Source: Syncephalastrum monosporum B8922
Lineage: Eukaryota; Mucoromycota; Mucoromycetes; Mucorales; Syncephalastraceae
DNA length: 64,000 nt
NCBI GenBank assembly: GCA_000697355.1
Contig: JNEN01000841.1
Coordinates: forward strand, 186,001 to 250,000
Direction: 5' to 3'
Position numbers and translations under genes: made by a program. Every line of letters starts with the position of its first letter. Position 1 is the first letter of the stretch. Shown piece after piece: positions 1-10,045 of this stretch. The notes beneath the pieces were generated by a model. That model searched no databases and was not told the origin of the DNA. It saw only the letters and a list, made by a program, of their open reading frames with translations.

Positions 1-3000
1 CGTTGTGTGGCCTGTATCTCTCTCGCGTCAAGTAAAGTTTCTGCATTCTTTTGTCTATTTTCTATCGCTTGTCAAATCGGTCGCGCGGAGGATCGAGTTC
101 TCTATTAGGATTAGCGCTTTCCATTCCCAAAGGGGTATCCATGTCATCACACAACATAATGCCCAATATCCATATATGCCTTCTCTTTCATTTTTGTTTA
201 CAATATCATCCCCGAGGTCAGTATATTCCTCATGGGGAATTTCTTGGGAGCATACATATCCTCATTCGGCGCAGATCCTGCGTACATGCTTACATATACA
301 GATAAAACTGCGTACGCCACCCATGCGTGCAAGTGCACGCGCGTGGATTTTCCTATGTGTATAACATATTTTCTACCTTCCTCCCAGGATCTGGTGTGAC
401 TTTGGCCGATGGCGCGATTTTGTCTTTCTTCTCATGAAGCTCATAGAAAAATGGGGGGTGTACTTCTCTGTATTTGAAGGTGCGCTGCACATACAATGGC
501 TAAGTTTCCGGTTACGAAATGCAGGATTCGGACAAAGGAACGGGTTGCCCGGCCCATCCAGTCCGGCTGCGTCATCAGTGGTGCGGTCTAAAAAGATGAT
601 GACCCCGCGTGTTAGCTCTATCTTTGCCAAATCAAAATTCAACAGGCGATGTCCGCTCGCTCCCCCCACCCCTCGTACGCTCTTTGGGCGGTATTCGAAG
701 GCCATGGAACAACCCCAGCTGAGAAAAAAAAATGGTCCATGCACTCTATTTTTCATCCAGCGAACCTGGTCCAAACGCAAGAAGCACTGGGGTTAAAGAA
801 GTATCCTCGATTCTAACCATGACAACGTGGTTCATCAGAAAAAGCTGTGGCGTCATTACTTTTCAGAAAAGGAAAGTGGTATGCGACTCTGGGAGTTAAA
901 GTTTCCAGGGCGAGACAGGTACAAGCTTTTTTCTTTTGGGCACTCTGGGAAATTCCGTGTGGTTCCTTTGCTTCTGTCGAATGTAGGAAAATAAAATCGA
1001 TCGGAGTTGCGCGTGTGTCAAAAGGTGTGTGTGTGTGTGTGTGTGTGTGCGTGTGTGTGTGTATGTGATTATTCGAGTGCGCGGAGCTTTGCAGGTGCTT
1101 GATTGTGTGTCTAAATGGAAGGTGAACTAAGCTGGCTGCCCCACTGTGTGCAAGTAATATACAGTGTGACGCGAGATGACCGGCGATCGCACAGGTCACC
1201 TAATACAAGAGTGGGGGCACTTATTCAACTTACACGGGGCTTATGCGTGTGCGTGTATGTGTGCACAAACTCGTGCTGAAGATGGTGGTAGAAGGATACC
1301 AGGGCCGATAAAGTTCAGGCCCTGGACCTTCTCACGCTTTGGTGATATGGGTCTTGTCTCTCCACGTCTCGTCATCCATGTCATACTCGAGTGGTCCCTG
1401 GATGGCTGGACTGGTTTTCGCCGCCTGGTTGGCTGGACAATAAACTTTCATGTGCGCTTTTTCGCGCACTCTCCTCCCTCGGTGCCCCGATATCTGGTTC
1501 CCTATCAAGGAAACCGTTTCGCCTCCTCGCAGACTTTTTGATCGATGACTTCATCAGTCAGTATCGATAAATTTTCTGCCTTGTTGCCTTTTGGAACAAT
1601 ATGCCCAACTTTATCCAGAAAGTCATCAAGGTTTTGCGGGATTACAGGACCGTGTCCAAATCCAGCATCAGGACACGTAGACTACGCCATCATCAACGTG
1701 GACGCCCAAAAACGGGTATGTTTCATTTCCTTTATAACAAGACACATAACGTTCGCCATTATCATAATGTAACTTTTTTCTATGGTAGGTCATGGGACTT
1801 TACGCACCCATACGAAGTTCGCTATCCTTAGATTTTCTGTATTATATGACGATGCAAGGTCATTTCACAAGTTGTGCGGATTACCATGGATGGGATAGGG
1901 TGAAAGCATGATCTCCAGAGTCGAGACTTTTTCCCTTTAATAAAACAGTACTTCCTTGAAAAGGCTACCGTCCCAGACATAACAAGCATAATCGAGCATA
2001 ATCATGGGTTTTTAAGAATATGGCAGCCGAAAGGGGTGGCGGGGGTGCATAACACACGAACGCGCGTCAAAGTGGCGATTACAGTCTATGATATCGAGCT
2101 CTCGGCTGGGCGCCCGCCCAATCATATTTGCTCCGCTTTTGTGTTTGAATAGAATGCGTTGTATCGCTTGGAAGCAGTGGCTCACGATAAATACAATTAG
2201 CTCATTGTACGGCATTGATACGTTTTGATTTCGTGCGTCCTTCCATAAACTCAATGTTGGAATTTACCAAAAAAAGAAGGGAGAACAATATGATTGTGTA
2301 AACTCGTTGCTTCATCACGACTCACGAAATAGTCTGATTACGAAGAGAGGAAAGACAAAAAAGTTGCTAAGCAGTAGGATCTGCTGAGTCGCTCACAATA
2401 TTGTCATTTCGCAACTAATTGTACGAGAACGGGATGTACCTGCTGATATGAGTAGTGGTTGTTGTTGTTGTTATGGTTCGCCACGAACGTGAGTACAAAG
2501 CAATTGTTTTCTGTGGATCGGTCCATGAGGGTTGCTTTTCCGGAACACACGATATTTTTAGCCGTATCAGCTATATCTTGGTGTAAGCATAATCCAAGAT
2601 AATGTGCATGTGTTCCAGTCAATTACACGTAGTGCATGACCGACTTCCTTCCTTTATCGTTCTTCGACATTGTTCTGTGCTTCAATGAAACTCAGGCGAT
2701 TACCTGCGCTATCGATTCAGTGGAGAAACCAGGGCCTTTTTGGTGAACGGTTTATTGATATATATCATTAGTTGATAAGCTGAAATCTGTTGATAATGTA
2801 TTGCGCTGTCATAAGGATCTTACGCATAAACTGAACGACGGTCATGGTGCATATGCATATGCAGCTTTTTTTTCTGTATTTATTTGCCTGCCTCCTGGAG
2901 AGTTCTCTGAAATATGATTTGTCGTCCAGAACGCCTTTCCATGAGAAGCCTAAGGCCGGTCAACATAGATGGTTTAGCGCCCTTTGTCTTGTACCAAGTA

Positions 3001-3413
3001 AGTAATCGCGTACTTCACTGACTTGTGCCTGATGATCGGATTTCGAATGAACGCAAACAAAGATCGATTTATCTGCAAATGTTCCTTTGTATAATCGATG
3101 TGAAGAGTCCCAGACCAGGTCCGCTCGATAGCAAGATATGACACTTGTTCCTATATACATACATGCAGAAACCAGGCTAAACATTTGCTACTAGTCAGCT
3201 GCTGCAGATCGGTCATAGATTCCCAATCTTCAAGGAAAGGAATTGAGGCACAAAGGAAGAGGCGACGGAATGCATATATTTTAGTGGTGGATTGATACAT
3301 ACGAAAAGCGGAAGGGAATAGACGGGTAATGTGAATTGTCGGATACGCGACATGCGGTTCCAACAATGAAGAAGAATGACAAGTGTACAGGGTTATATAT
3401 GGAATGAAGCGAA
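1..3413. other. gene-poor left flank
   Basis: I see no supportable gene in this 3.4 kb. The open frames are short, carry no recognisable domain and join to nothing by plausible splice sites. The only clear structure is a GT microsatellite near 1026-1066. Around 1600-1840 a few short frames look mildly coding-like, but they do not add up to a known protein. The right end probably holds the 3' untranslated region of the AP-1 sigma gene. Confidence 0.6.
1026..1067. repeat. GT/AC dinucleotide microsatellite
   Basis: An almost pure GT repeat of about 40 bases, interrupted once by a GC step and ending in GTATGTG. It is a simple sequence repeat in non-coding DNA and probably length-polymorphic between strains. 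Confidence 0.9.
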
Positions 3414-4203
3414 TTATCCGGCCTTGGTTTCATTGACTTCTTGTTCCTCGAATTGATCTTGTTGAGTAATCACCCGCAAAACGGATTTCTTGCTTGATTC
3501 TTGCAGTTCACCGGCGATAATGAGTTCGTCGAGGATAAAGTAAGCCTAGAGGACAATCGATAAGAGTCTCAAATGATTCGATATGGGAAAGTACCTTTTG
3601 AAAGTTGAAGATCAAGTCCAATTCACACACCTAAAGACAAACAAAAAAAAAAAGAAAGAAGTAGAAAATAATAACCGTTGTAAGCGCATGATCAATCTTT
3701 TAGGTCAAAATGAACCATGAACAGAATTTCTGAAACTCACGTTGCCAAAATAGCGATCGAGGATTTCGACGTAGCGGTGGATAATCTCGAGCGTAATCAG
3801 TTCATTGTCGTCCTGGTTGATCCCTGCCACAAAAAACAAGCTGGCATATCTATTCGTGTATCGCGCGTGTAAGATAAGTGTGAAAGCTCTCGCTCCTCCC
3901 TCGCTTGTCACCTTCGGTAGACGATTTTCTGGTCTAGAGTGAACTGTCAGATACATAGCTACTAAGAGGTGAAGGAACATACCTTTGTATTCTAAAAAGT
4001 TGCACATCTTTACCCGGCGAGCAAGGACGAGCTGGGTGGCATCTTTGACAATCTTTGCTTTCTCCTTGGGCGGGATGGTGACGAACCACTTTGTCAAACG
4101 CACTTTGCCTTGTCGGCTCACGAGAAGCATCCAGTTTATCTAGTGAAGCAATGCAGATGAGGCTCCATCTTGTAAGAGTCTTTTGGTGTAATCTTACCGC
4201 CAT
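3414..4203 (-). CDS. APS1: AP-1 clathrin adaptor complex sigma subunit
   Basis: Small chain of the heterotetrameric AP-1 adaptor, which sorts cargo into clathrin vesicles at the trans-Golgi and endosomes. The model has six exons: 4198-4203, 3983-4139, 3912-3933, 3741-3849, 3595-3630 and 3414-3545, giving 153 residues, the usual family length. It opens [14 protein letters not shown] and contains [45 protein letters not shown] and [19 protein letters not shown], a near-unbroken match to the longin-like sigma fold. These motifs favour AP-1 over AP-2 sigma. The first coding exon is only six bases (Met-Ala), followed by a 58 nt intron; the resulting MAI start matches what is known of fission yeast Aps1. 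Exon 3 is a 22-base micro-exon. The gene diverges from the phosphatase gene to its right. Confidence 0.93.
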
Positions 4204-4653
4204 GGCGTCTCGAGATGGTCACACGTCTTTAGTCTGTCTTCCCGACATTTTTGCATGCGAACAGAAGCTGCCTTCTCCTATTCAAATCCCGACACCGGAC
4301 TTGTGACCGCCATTAGGGACGCATACCTTTAATGCGCTAAAAGACAGTCGTGGCAGAGATTAAAAAACAAGAACAGACCAAGCTGGGAGCGCTGTGCTTA
4401 TAAAATAGTGTGAATGATGCTTTAGCATGCCGATTTACAGAGCTACAGACATGGGCGAAGAAGAAGAAGAGCTTTCTATTTGGCTGGACTTGGGAGGATA
4501 AGAGGACGTTAAGTGATCTTCTGCTGGATCCATGGAGCAGAGAAAGGCAGTCCTATAATTTCACACTCAGGACAAACAGCAGGTGTTACAGCCAGGAAAA
4601 AAAAAGTCCTTCTGCGTTGAGCATCGAAAGACTTGAAAGGTGGACCGTCCATC
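4204..4653. promoter_or_regulatory. divergent promoter region, APS1 / PP2C fusion
   Basis: These 450 bases separate the starts of two divergent genes, so they must hold both promoters. I see no convincing TATA box or named operator. Short open frames on both strands here have no recognisable content. Confidence 0.5.
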
Positions 4654-7299
4654 ATGGCAGAGCAACAACCGGATGCGCCGATCGTCGACACCGAGCTTAA
4701 GCAACTCAACATTTGCGATCAATTGAGGGCCAATTCCTCATTCATGAAAATCATGGCCACTCTGTTCCACTACGGAAATCAATCCATGAATGCTGCTCAG
4801 CTCGTGACGGCCGTCAGGGCCCTGGACCTACTTGCGCTCAGGTTGGCATCGCCCTATTGACTGTTGAATACAAGCTAATGGACTGTGCATTGTAAGAGGT
4901 GAGACTCCCAAGAGCACCATTCAGGGCATCATTTCCACATCGCGCAAGGCGGCCAGAGACTATCGCGAACCCGATCCATTCCAAATCGACAAGGACAATT
5001 CGGGCCGGCAGGCAAAGTACTCCATCTCGCAAGTTGTGCTGAACGGTGCAGCCCTTCCTGCGCAGCAAGAAGTGCCGGATCGACCTATCGAGCTCAAGCC
5101 GGTGCACACCAACACCTCCTACACCTCCTACGCCGCCGCGCTGGGCAAACGTCAGCGCAAGACGCCCAAGTTCTTCACGCCCGACGCTCTCCGCAAGGCG
5201 AACCGTAGACGCGCCCGCTCCAAGCTCAAGCGCAGACAGAATCCAAACTACAGCGGCGAATCAGACGAGAACCTCTCCGATGTCGATGTCGACGATGAAG
5301 ATATGGAGTAAGTGCTCAGAATTGAAATGGATTAAGCACAGTATTCACCACCAGGGGGGGGGGTTCTAGCATGATGTCGGTCGACTCGGACGAGGAAGCT
5401 GACAACACACGCGAGCAACTGGAAGAGGACACGATCAGCAGCTTCTCCCTCCTCTATTCGGCGCCGACTCCCAAAATGGACTACATTGACGCGGTCAACT
5501 TTGACGAATACCCCATCGCCAAGTACTTTGCCGTTGCACAGCAGACCGGCTACTCTTACCCGCGCTTCCGTTCCCAGGAGCGGGTCAAGATTCCCAAACC
5601 CCACTGCGAGGACAAATTCAGAGTCGCCGACATTAAATCCCAATCCGCCGTCGTCGGCCGCCTCTTCATCCTCGCAGACGGCCACGGCGGCCGCGGCTGC
5701 TCCGAGTTCTTCGTACGCAACACACCTGCCGCCATCCAGAAGATGTGCGACGCCTACGACATTAAAGACCTGGACGACCCAAACGTGCAGAAACGATTCG
5801 AGGCGGATATTAAGCGCATCGTCGAGATGCTGGACAGTGAGTATCTCGACAAGAAACGGATACAGATCGGACGCAACAATGGCGCGAAGCGACACAAAGC
5901 GGAGGACCCAAATGTTGATCACAAAGAACCGGCTGCCGCAAACGAGACGGAGCATGACGAGGAGAGTGACAATGACGGATGCACCTTGATTATCAACCTG
6001 TTCTTTGGCAACTGGCTGATCAATGTCAACGTGGGCGACTCACGGTCCGTCCTGATATCGGCTCCTGAGCCTCCGGCCCCGCTCAAATTGGACGGCATGG
6101 ATCCGAGCCAGTACGCGTCGCTGTGCGGCGCCGAAGAGTACCGCATGGACGTTGCGTTTGCGTCGCAGGATCACAAGCCGTATCTGGAGCACCTGGCCAA
6201 GGAGATCCTCGAGAACGGCGGTGAGTTTGTCGACTCGGTCCAGGACCGTGTGATCAAGGTCGATCTTGAGAAGCTGCGCGAGGACGGCAACCGCCAGGCA
6301 AAGCGTACGGCCTTGAAAAACGCACGCATCCGGCCCAAGGGCTACACCCCCGACGACGGCCGTCCCAACCAGTCTTACAATGGCCGCATGCGGTCGCGCG
6401 ATGCGCATGTGCCCTCGCTCAACGTGGCCCGTTCTTGCGGCGACCTCGACTTCAAGATGGATCCCAACAAGAAGATCATCTCGTGCGAGCCGGATGTGAC
6501 GTTTGTTCGCGTGGCGGATGGTAAAGCAGACAAGGACGCGCTGACGATCTTGACCTCGGGGCCGAACCAACAGCGGAGGCGGCATTTTCTGCTCATGGGC
6601 ACCGATGGTCTTTTCGATTACATGTATGAGGAGACGGCCGAGCGCCAGAACCGCGCCCTGGCCAAGATTCTGGGTCCCATGGTCGAGGAAGGCGAGAAAT
6701 TTGGTCGACTCGTGCTCGACGAAGAGGAGCGTGCGGGCGGCGAGACCATCGAGCACAATCCAGACGCGTCTAAGGATACCAATCAGGACACGAAGGATAG
6801 CAAGGAGAGCAAAAACTCTGCGCTTGAGAACGAAAAGAAGGACGGGGATGTTTCGTCCAAGCAAGAGGAGTCCACGGTGACAGAGGCTAACGTGTCGGAG
6901 ACCAAACAAGACGAAGCCAAGGTGGAACAAGAAAAGGAGGCAGACGAACCCATGCAAGAAGGCTCAACGGAAGAAGTCAAAAAGGAGAAGACACCGCCTA
7001 CAGATAACAATAATGGCGAGACCCAAGTCGGCGATGAAACAAGGACCAAGACGGAAGCAGGCGAGGATAGCAAGGCAGAGGAAAAGAAGGAAGAGGAAGC
7101 CAAGGAAGAAGAGGAACCGGCTCCGGTACCGTTACTGTTCCGGGAGCTCGATGAAGAAGAGAGTAAGAGTCGCAAGGTCAAGGAACGTACATTGGTGGCA
7201 GCGGCGCGGTATTTTGCGAACCGTGAAAGTGTGAATGGCTTCTTCTCGTCGACGCTGCAAGATTACGACGACTGCACGATTGTGCTCATCGAGATTTAA
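4654..7299 (+). CDS. winged-helix domain / PP2C protein phosphatase fusion
   Basis: Predicted metal-dependent Ser/Thr phosphatase (PPM/PP2C) with an N-terminal DNA-binding-like domain. Exons 4654-4841, 4897-5307 and 5370-7299 give 842 residues. Residues about 25-115 resemble a HARE-HTH/GDS1-type winged helix (helical MKIMATLFHYGNQSM, then RGETPKSTIQGIISTSRKA). A basic Lys/Arg-rich stretch and an acidic linker follow. The PP2C part has its metal-site motifs in order: CEDKF (about 282), LADGHGGRG (about 308), NVGDSRSVL (about 423), DHKP, LNVARSCGDLDFK (about 553), GTDGLFD (about 611) and a final DDCTIVLIEI (about 834). Between the last two lies a Glu/Lys-rich insert of about 170 residues. Intron 1 uses a TGTAAG acceptor. 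Intron 2 (62 nt, GTAAGT donor) links the acidic exons in frame. The alternative, two genes with the phosphatase starting at the ATG at 5371, is less likely but untested. Confidence 0.82.
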
Positions 7300-7668
7300 C
7301 ACGCCAGACGTTTCATGGAAGGACTTTTTCTCCTTACACGCCTTTTTCATGTCACTCACATATTCACCATCTCCTCTTTCCCCTCGCTTTCTCTCTCTCT
7401 CTCTCTCTTCTCGCTACCGCGCTGACAAACGATTCCATCGAGCGCTTACCAACACACACACGCACACACACACACACACATATCTTCGCACACACGCACA
7501 CATACACACATATTCACTCCCAACCTACTCACCCACCCACCCACTCACTTGGTCAGACAGGCAGGCACGCCAACAGATGTATAGTGTGTTTCAATGTAAA
7601 TATTTGCTCTTTTGAACTTGGTGAAAGAAGAAGGAGCGGGTCGCGGGGACGGTTTTTCTTTGTGCATA
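7300..7668. repeat. 3' intergenic region with CT and CA simple repeats
   Basis: This gap lies between two convergent genes. It holds a CT tract near 7388-7409 and interrupted CA tracts from about 7451 to 7515. Both gene 3' ends and their polyadenylation signals should lie here. I see no gene. Confidence 0.8.
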
Positions 7669-8650
7669 TCAGTTGTCTTGTTCTTGCGTGTGAGGGGTGC
7701 GTCTTTCGAGCTTATCGAGGAGATGGCGACGACGCTCTTCGGGCGACAGATTATTGAGCTGCTCGACGGACATGTCCTCAAAGTCCTTTTCCATCTGAGA
7801 CGAAGAAGAGGACGAAGAAGAGGCCAAAGGAGGAGGAGAGGTGGCAGTGGTAGTGGTGGTAGGAGTGGTGGTAGTTATAGTGTTACTCTTTTTCGCGTTT
7901 TGTTCCTGCATTTTTCTACGCCAAAAAGCTTAGCACATGCTCCCTATGACGAAGGAAATGAAGGTATCATCTGACTTCCTTACTTTCTGGCCTGCAGAAC
8001 CATAAACTCTTTGCGTTTCCTCAGCATCTCCTGGCGCTTCTCGGGGGTCTGTTCCCAGACCTTGGGGGGTTCGTCGTCATCGCCTGTCGCGCCAGAGTCC
8101 TGCTGCTGGATCTTGTACCGCGTCATAAGATCAGAGTAAGACTGCTTGGGTTGCTGCGGTGGGGGCGAGGGCGGGGGAGGAGGCTATGATCAAAGTGATG
8201 AGAAGTGAATACACCAAAAGAAGAATGAATGTATTTTATGTAGTTTGTATTACCACGGGCAGACCACCGTCCCGAAGGGCGTTGTCTATGGTTACGTCGA
8301 CCGAGCCAGTACGTTGCAGATCGGCAATGATGGCGCTCACCGGGAGATCAGGCAACACCGCGCGCACTGTATCCACCTACATACCATACCATACAATATT
8401 CTAAGCATAATGTCTTGTTCAAATCCCATAGAAAATGCATACCATTTCTTGTGTGTAGCGGTGTCTTCGCTGAGGCGCGCGGCGCTGTTGTGCAGGCTGG
8501 TGGTGATTCTGTTGTTGCGGTGGTGGTGAGCCTCCTAATGGTAAAGGGTCAAAACGTGTCAGGGCAGGTGGAATCCATCGTACCGAGCATCCATCTGAGG
8601 GCGACCAGGATAAGGAAGACAGCGACCAGAATGGATATGCTGTCGTTCAT
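7669..8650 (-). CDS. CUE1: CUE-domain ER membrane protein, Cue1-like
   Basis: Predicted ER-anchored ubiquitin-binding factor. Yeast Cue1 recruits and activates the E2 enzyme Ubc7 for ER-associated degradation. Five exons (8584-8650, 8443-8534, 8254-8376, 7984-8183, 7669-7915) give 242 residues. The first 20 or so residues form a single membrane segment (SILVAVFLILVALRWML). A Gln-rich linker leads to a CUE domain at about 50-92, with MVDTVRAVLPDLPV, IIADLQRTGSVDVTI and NALRDGG. A proline-rich spacer follows, then a charged helix (TPEKRQEMLRKRKEFMVLQ) like the Ubc7-binding region of Cue1/AUP1. The C-terminus holds low-complexity Thr/Ser and a LSPEERRRHLLDKLERR helix. Order and anchoring fit Cue1. 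The gene is divergent to the glycosylase-like gene, 254 bases away. Confidence 0.82.
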
Positions 8651-8904
8651 TACTATTACAAGTGGAAACCCCAAGAAAGACAGAGAAGAAAGCGGGTGTT
8701 AAGAATAATGTTATGGAAAGAGTGGAAATGGGAATACGGCCAAAGTTGTCGGTGTCTGTCATCCTGCCACGACGTGCATTTTAAAGCCCTCTCTCTCTAT
8801 CTCTCTCTATCACCCTTGATTCTGATCCATTATCATACACACACAACCATTACTACATATCGTATCATAACATATCATAACATACCACCCCATAGTATAG
8901 TAGT

Positions 8905-9915
8905 ATGCTTCAAGATCTGTTTGATCTCCCACTCGCACCGGATGACTCGCCTGACGCCGCGCGTGAGTATTATGAACACCACTTTGCACGCATCGCACGC
9001 GCCATGTTTCAACACGATCTGGTCATTGCTCCCAAAAATAAAGAGGAAAAGAAACGCTATACTCTTCTCGAGATTGAAGCGTACCTTCAAGCACCCAACC
9101 ACCCCGATCCGTACTGCCACGACCACCCGCTGCAGCAGGTCGCAGGTTCATGGGTACCCTCAGAATACCATGGTCTATGCATATAGCATTGATATCCTTC
9201 ACAGTTCTTTCATCATGTCGGCCATTCAGCTGGCTTCCGCGGCGGATCGCGCCAAGGTGTCGATATCACCATCGGCAGCAAAACACGCAAGAGCGCAGGT
9301 GGCATGCTCATTCGGGCTATGCGCGACAACGACACCCAGCGCCTGATCGAGGGACCCTCGCTTCTGGTGGACGAGATCTTGAAGGTGCTCGGGCATAAGA
9401 ATATCAAAAGCCTGGTGCAAGCCATCTGGCAGAAGGACCATGCTAACTGCTGGGACCCTGATGCCGGTTTCTATCTCGACCCTGCCCCGAAAGCACCGCA
9501 GAAAATGTACACATCTTGCCGTGTCGGCCTCGGCCTCAAGAATCAGCAGCCGAGCCTCGAGAATCGCCTTCTGTTTGTGGGAAGGCCTTACCGCTTTGTC
9601 GAGAAACCATGGCTGCTCACGAAAGGTCGCATGTGGACGATTTTTGGCATGCTTGACCACTTGAGCCCCAATGAGATCGCTTCGCTCACCAAGGCAACCG
9701 AGGCCAACGTCACAAAATTGAAAGCAGAGTATGATCGAGGACAATCTGAACCGATGGAGACCTTGAAAAAGTGTCTGACCTCACAGGATATCATGGCGGG
9801 GGGCGCAGGATGGAAAATACGCGTCATGAGTGCAATCCGCTGGTGGGAATGCGAGCACCACAGCGGCAACAGCAAAAACTTATTGGAAGGCGCTCATAAG
9901 AAACGTAAATCATAG
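8905..9915 (+). CDS. putative 3-methyladenine DNA glycosylase-like protein (AAG/Mpg fold)
   Basis: Two exons (8905-9153 and 9205-9915) give 319 residues. The middle of the protein resembles the alkyladenine DNA glycosylase family, which removes alkylated purines in base excision repair. LLEIEAYL sits where the family has its ETEAYLG segment with the catalytic Glu. It is followed by a conserved-looking DPYCHDHP, SWFFHHVG, GFRGGSRQGVDITIG, then GGMLIRAM and IEGPSLLVDEIL, in the position of the family's VLIRA stretch. The C-terminal half (RLLFVGRPYRF, AGWKIRVMSAIRWW) is unfamiliar. The splice junction TGG/TTC preserves a continuous motif block. The assignment is by pattern only; it could instead be a fungal family of unknown function sharing the fold. 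No targeting signal is obvious. Confidence 0.5.
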
Positions 9916-10045
9916 TGTTTGCATGTGCACAGCGTGTATGATCTATGTATATATCAGTTTATAGAGATTTAAACACAACAATTCCTAGATATACAGACGA
10001 GTACATCATTCATCAAAACGAATGACTTTCTACGTGCAAAAGTAA

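Noticed and set aside
1545..1831. Overlapping short frames that look slightly coding-like
   Set aside because: No domain, no extension by splicing and no matching start. Could be a relic but I cannot support it.
4268..4290. TTCAAATCCCGAC, like a tRNA T arm
   Set aside because: No matching acceptor stem or A box upstream; a chance match in the divergent promoter.
6040..6957. 305-codon antisense open frame across the PP2C gene
   Set aside because: No recognisable content; the sense strand holds all PP2C motifs here.
8414..8427. GTTCAAATCCC, like a tRNA B box
   Set aside because: It lies in the second intron of the Cue1-like gene, and no acceptor stem, D arm or anticodon arm can be folded around it.
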